DNA from: Candidatus Methanovirga meridionalis
Lineage (GTDB): Archaea; Methanobacteriota; Methanobacteria; Methanobacteriales; Methanobacteriaceae
Direction: 5' to 3'
Assembly (NCBI GenBank): GCA_031289325.1
Contig: JAITPS010000111.1
Coordinates: forward strand, 1 to 6,636
DNA: 6,636 nucleotides
The notes beneath the pieces are model-generated. The model ran no database searches. It was not told the DNA's origin and saw only the letters and a list, made by a program, of their open reading frames with translations. The position numbers were made by a program, and so were the translations under genes. This document shows, in pieces, positions 5,275 through 6,636 of this stretch; positions within the stretch are counted from its first letter, which is position 1, and the number at the start of each line of letters is the position of its first letter.

Positions 5275-6468
5275 CTAATTTTTAAAGTTATCTAAAGTCA
5301 TTTGTTTTCTTTTTTTAACTTCAAAATCTTTATTTAAAGATATTTTGCCATATTTACCTCCTCCTCCAGGAGTTATGTAGATAGATTTATTTCTAAATGC
5401 ATTAATAGCTATTGCAATTTCTTTATCAACCATATTAATTTCTGGAAGTGGAATATTAATAAGAATATCTATTTCATTATTAAACTCTTTAATTAGATTC
5501 TTCCAAATGTTTTGTACAGTTTTTGTTGTAACACCTTTATTATATGTCATACTAATAATTTCAGCTAAAGGCATTAAATGAATATAAGGTGGACGATAAT
5601 TAGGATGTTTTGATTTATTCCAATCAGCAATTTCAGATATTCTAAAATCAACACCTTTTTTTATTATTCCTCCACAATCATCACATTTCATTTTGTTTTT
5701 CTTAGCAAAAAGAGGATCCACTATTTGGTAACATTTACTGCAAGCAGTCATATGATACTTACCTAAATCAGCAATTAGACCATAATTAGCTTTAATTTCA
5801 TTATTTTTTATTCCTTTCCTAAGGGATGTGAAAGAAACATCTTCCATTTCAATTTGATTAAATTCTCTACCTAACCTATGCGGCCATGGAGAATGAGCAT
5901 CAGAATTTGTTAAAAAAGGAATATCTTGAAGTTCTTTTACTCTATCTGCCATATTACTATCTGCAGAGAGGCCTAACTCTAAAAAATCAGGTTTTCCATC
6001 GTAACAATCATACACACTATTATATGTTTTATACATTCCAGTCCAAGGTGTAAAAGCATGAGCAGGACCAAATAAGCATTCATAATCCATTGCTAAATCT
6101 TTAATCTCCGAACCATCCATATCAACTCGTGGTCTACCATCCACATCTTTATTTTTAGAGGATAATTTTTCAGACATTTCTTTTGCTGTTTCAATATTTG
6201 GAATAATAAACAAGTGATGGATTTTACTTTTAGCTTCAACTTCAGCAGTTAAAATAAAATCACAATCTTTGTTAGAATATATTCCATCCCCAGAATAAGT
6301 TGTACTTTCTTCAATTATATTTAACCATTTCGGATGGAAACCATCTCCTGTCCCAATTAATTGAAGTCCTTTTAATTTAGCTTGAGGAGCTATATTATTT
6401 ATTGTCATATCTTTAGAACTTGCCATTGAAAAACGGCTATGAATATGTAAATCAGCATTTATTAACAT
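5275..6468 (-). CDS. endoQ: endonuclease Q (PHP-domain DNA repair nuclease)
   Basis: EndoQ nicks DNA 5' to deaminated bases (uracil, hypoxanthine, xanthine) and abasic sites; it is known from Thermococcales, some methanogens and a few bacteria. The 397 residues match known lengths. The N-terminal PHP metal site is visible as DLHIHSR (6-12; D6, H8, H10), AEVEAK (75-80), GPAHAF (134-139; H137) and NSDAHSP (188-194; D190, H192). A four-cysteine zinc site follows: CSKC (243-246) and CDDC (262-265). The C-terminal domain has the glycine-rich ITPGGGGKYG (365-374). The protein ends in QMTLDNFK (389-396), a PIP-box-like motif, so PCNA binding is expected. The ATG is supported by AGGA seven bases upstream on this strand. 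It is convergent with the deacylase gene, with 19 bp between stops. Its upstream region is a tandem array containing promoter-like elements. A generic PHP phosphoesterase is the alternative, but the zinc site and C-terminus favour EndoQ. Confidence 0.88.
   Translation of the reverse strand: MLINADLHIHSRFSMASSKDMTINNIAPQAKLKGLQLIGTGDGFHPKWLNIIEESTTYSGDGIYSNKDCDFILTAEVEAKSKIHHLFIIPNIETAKEMSEKLSSKNKDVDGRPRVDMDGSEIKDLAMDYECLFGPAHAFTPWTGMYKTYNSVYDCYDGKPDFLELGLSADSNMADRVKELQDIPFLTNSDAHSPWPHRLGREFNQIEMEDVSFTSLRKGIKNNEIKANYGLIADLGKYHMTACSKCYQIVDPLFAKKNKMKCDDCGGIIKKGVDFRISEIADWNKSKHPNYRPPYIHLMPLAEIISMTYNKGVTTKTVQNIWKNLIKEFNNEIDILINIPLPEINMVDKEIAIAINAFRNKSIYITPGGGGKYGKISLNKDFEVKKRKQMTLDNFKN
5281..5304 (-). 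other. PIP-box-like PCNA-binding motif at the EndoQ C-terminus
   Basis: Residues 389-396 read QMTLDNFK, fitting the PIP pattern Q-x-x-L-x-x-F with Lys in place of the second aromatic. It is preceded by the basic stretch KKRK (385-388), common before PIP boxes, and sits two residues from the end, as in many archaeal PCNA clients. Binding to the PCNA encoded here is inferred. Confidence 0.7.
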
Positions 6469-6491
6469 TATTGTTTCCTTAAATTCATTTA

Positions 6492-6636
6492 TTAAGTTAT
6501 AAATTTCACATTAAGTTATAAATTTCAGATTAAGTTATTAAATTTCAGATTAAGTTATTAAATTTCAGATTAAGTTATTAAATTTCAGATTAAGTTATTA
6601 AATTTCAGATTAAGTTATTAAATTTCAGATTAAGTT
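6492..6636. repeat. 19/20-bp tandem array upstream of endoQ, 7.3 copies
   Basis: Units at 6492-6510 and 6511-6529 are 19 bp; the next five (6530-6629) are identical 20-bp copies of ttaagttattaaatttcaga; seven bases of another reach the window edge, so the array continues outside. The two gene-proximal units lack one T and therefore read TTTATAA on the minus strand, whereas the distal ones read TTTAATAA. The identical distal units indicate recent expansion away from the gene. No spacers are present, so it is not a CRISPR array. Confidence 0.96.
6496..6526 (-). promoter_or_regulatory. endoQ promoter inside the first two repeat units
   Basis: On the minus strand the first two units each contain GAAATTTATAAC (6515-6526 and 6496-6507), resembling an archaeal BRE (GAAA) followed by a TATA box (TTTATAA). 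From the outer copy, transcription would start near 6492, giving a leader of about 24 bases that includes the AGGA ribosome site (6476-6479). The inner copy would start near 6473, inside or past the ribosome site, so the outer copy fits better. Positions are inferred from typical spacing. Confidence 0.5.

Noticed and set aside
6492..6636. Insertion sequence end or attachment site
   Set aside because: The repeated units are short direct repeats without terminal inverted repeats, transposase or integrase, or a tRNA fragment.

Overview
The window looks like chromosomal DNA from a methanogenic archaeon of the order Methanobacteriales, most like Methanobrevibacter or a relative. The evidence is an archaeal sliding clamp, an archaeal GINS subunit and endonuclease Q, very low G+C, frequent TTG starts with Shine-Dalgarno matches to an archaeal 16S tail, and archaeal TATA boxes. 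The genus is inferred from gene content and composition, not from any search.

Layout, left to right. Positions 1-226 hold a 15-bp tandem array that runs in from outside the window, a perfect 21-bp direct duplication, and the TATA box and leader of the PCNA gene (pcn, 227-961, +). A perfect 10-bp inverted repeat with a T-rich tail follows pcn. A possible 8-codon leader ORF then abuts the TTG start of gins51 (1183-2466, +), a replicative-helicase GINS subunit. Its two conserved domains are separated by an unusually long Asn/Ser/Lys-rich linker of about 240 residues. Positions 2467-3312 contain no gene; they hold AT-rich DNA dominated by a 23-unit, 20/21-bp tandem array (2738-3200), a hairpin around an A12 run, and a short leader. 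argG (argininosuccinate synthase, 3313-4488, +, TTG start) follows, with a zinc-dependent AstE/AspA-type deacylase (4494-5255, +) only 5 nt behind it. Convergent to these, on the minus strand, is a PHP-family protein matching endonuclease Q (5275-6468). Its upstream side runs into a third tandem array (6492-6636) that leaves the window.

Functionally, pcn and gins51 belong to the replisome: PCNA is the processivity clamp and GINS is the Cdc45/MCM helicase cofactor. EndoQ nicks DNA at deaminated bases and ends in a PCNA-interacting (PIP-box-like) motif, so it may be physically linked to the clamp encoded at the other end of the window. argG and the deacylase form a separate two-gene unit; ArgG makes argininosuccinate from citrulline and aspartate, and the deacylase substrate is unknown.

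The most unusual features are the gins51 linker, with DNA-level repeats still visible in its coding sequence, and three unrelated tandem arrays in three intergenic regions. Their units contain TATA-like sequence, and near endoQ and pcn they resemble the adjacent promoter, which suggests repeated local duplication of promoter DNA. I saw no mobile element, CRISPR array, tRNA or rRNA.
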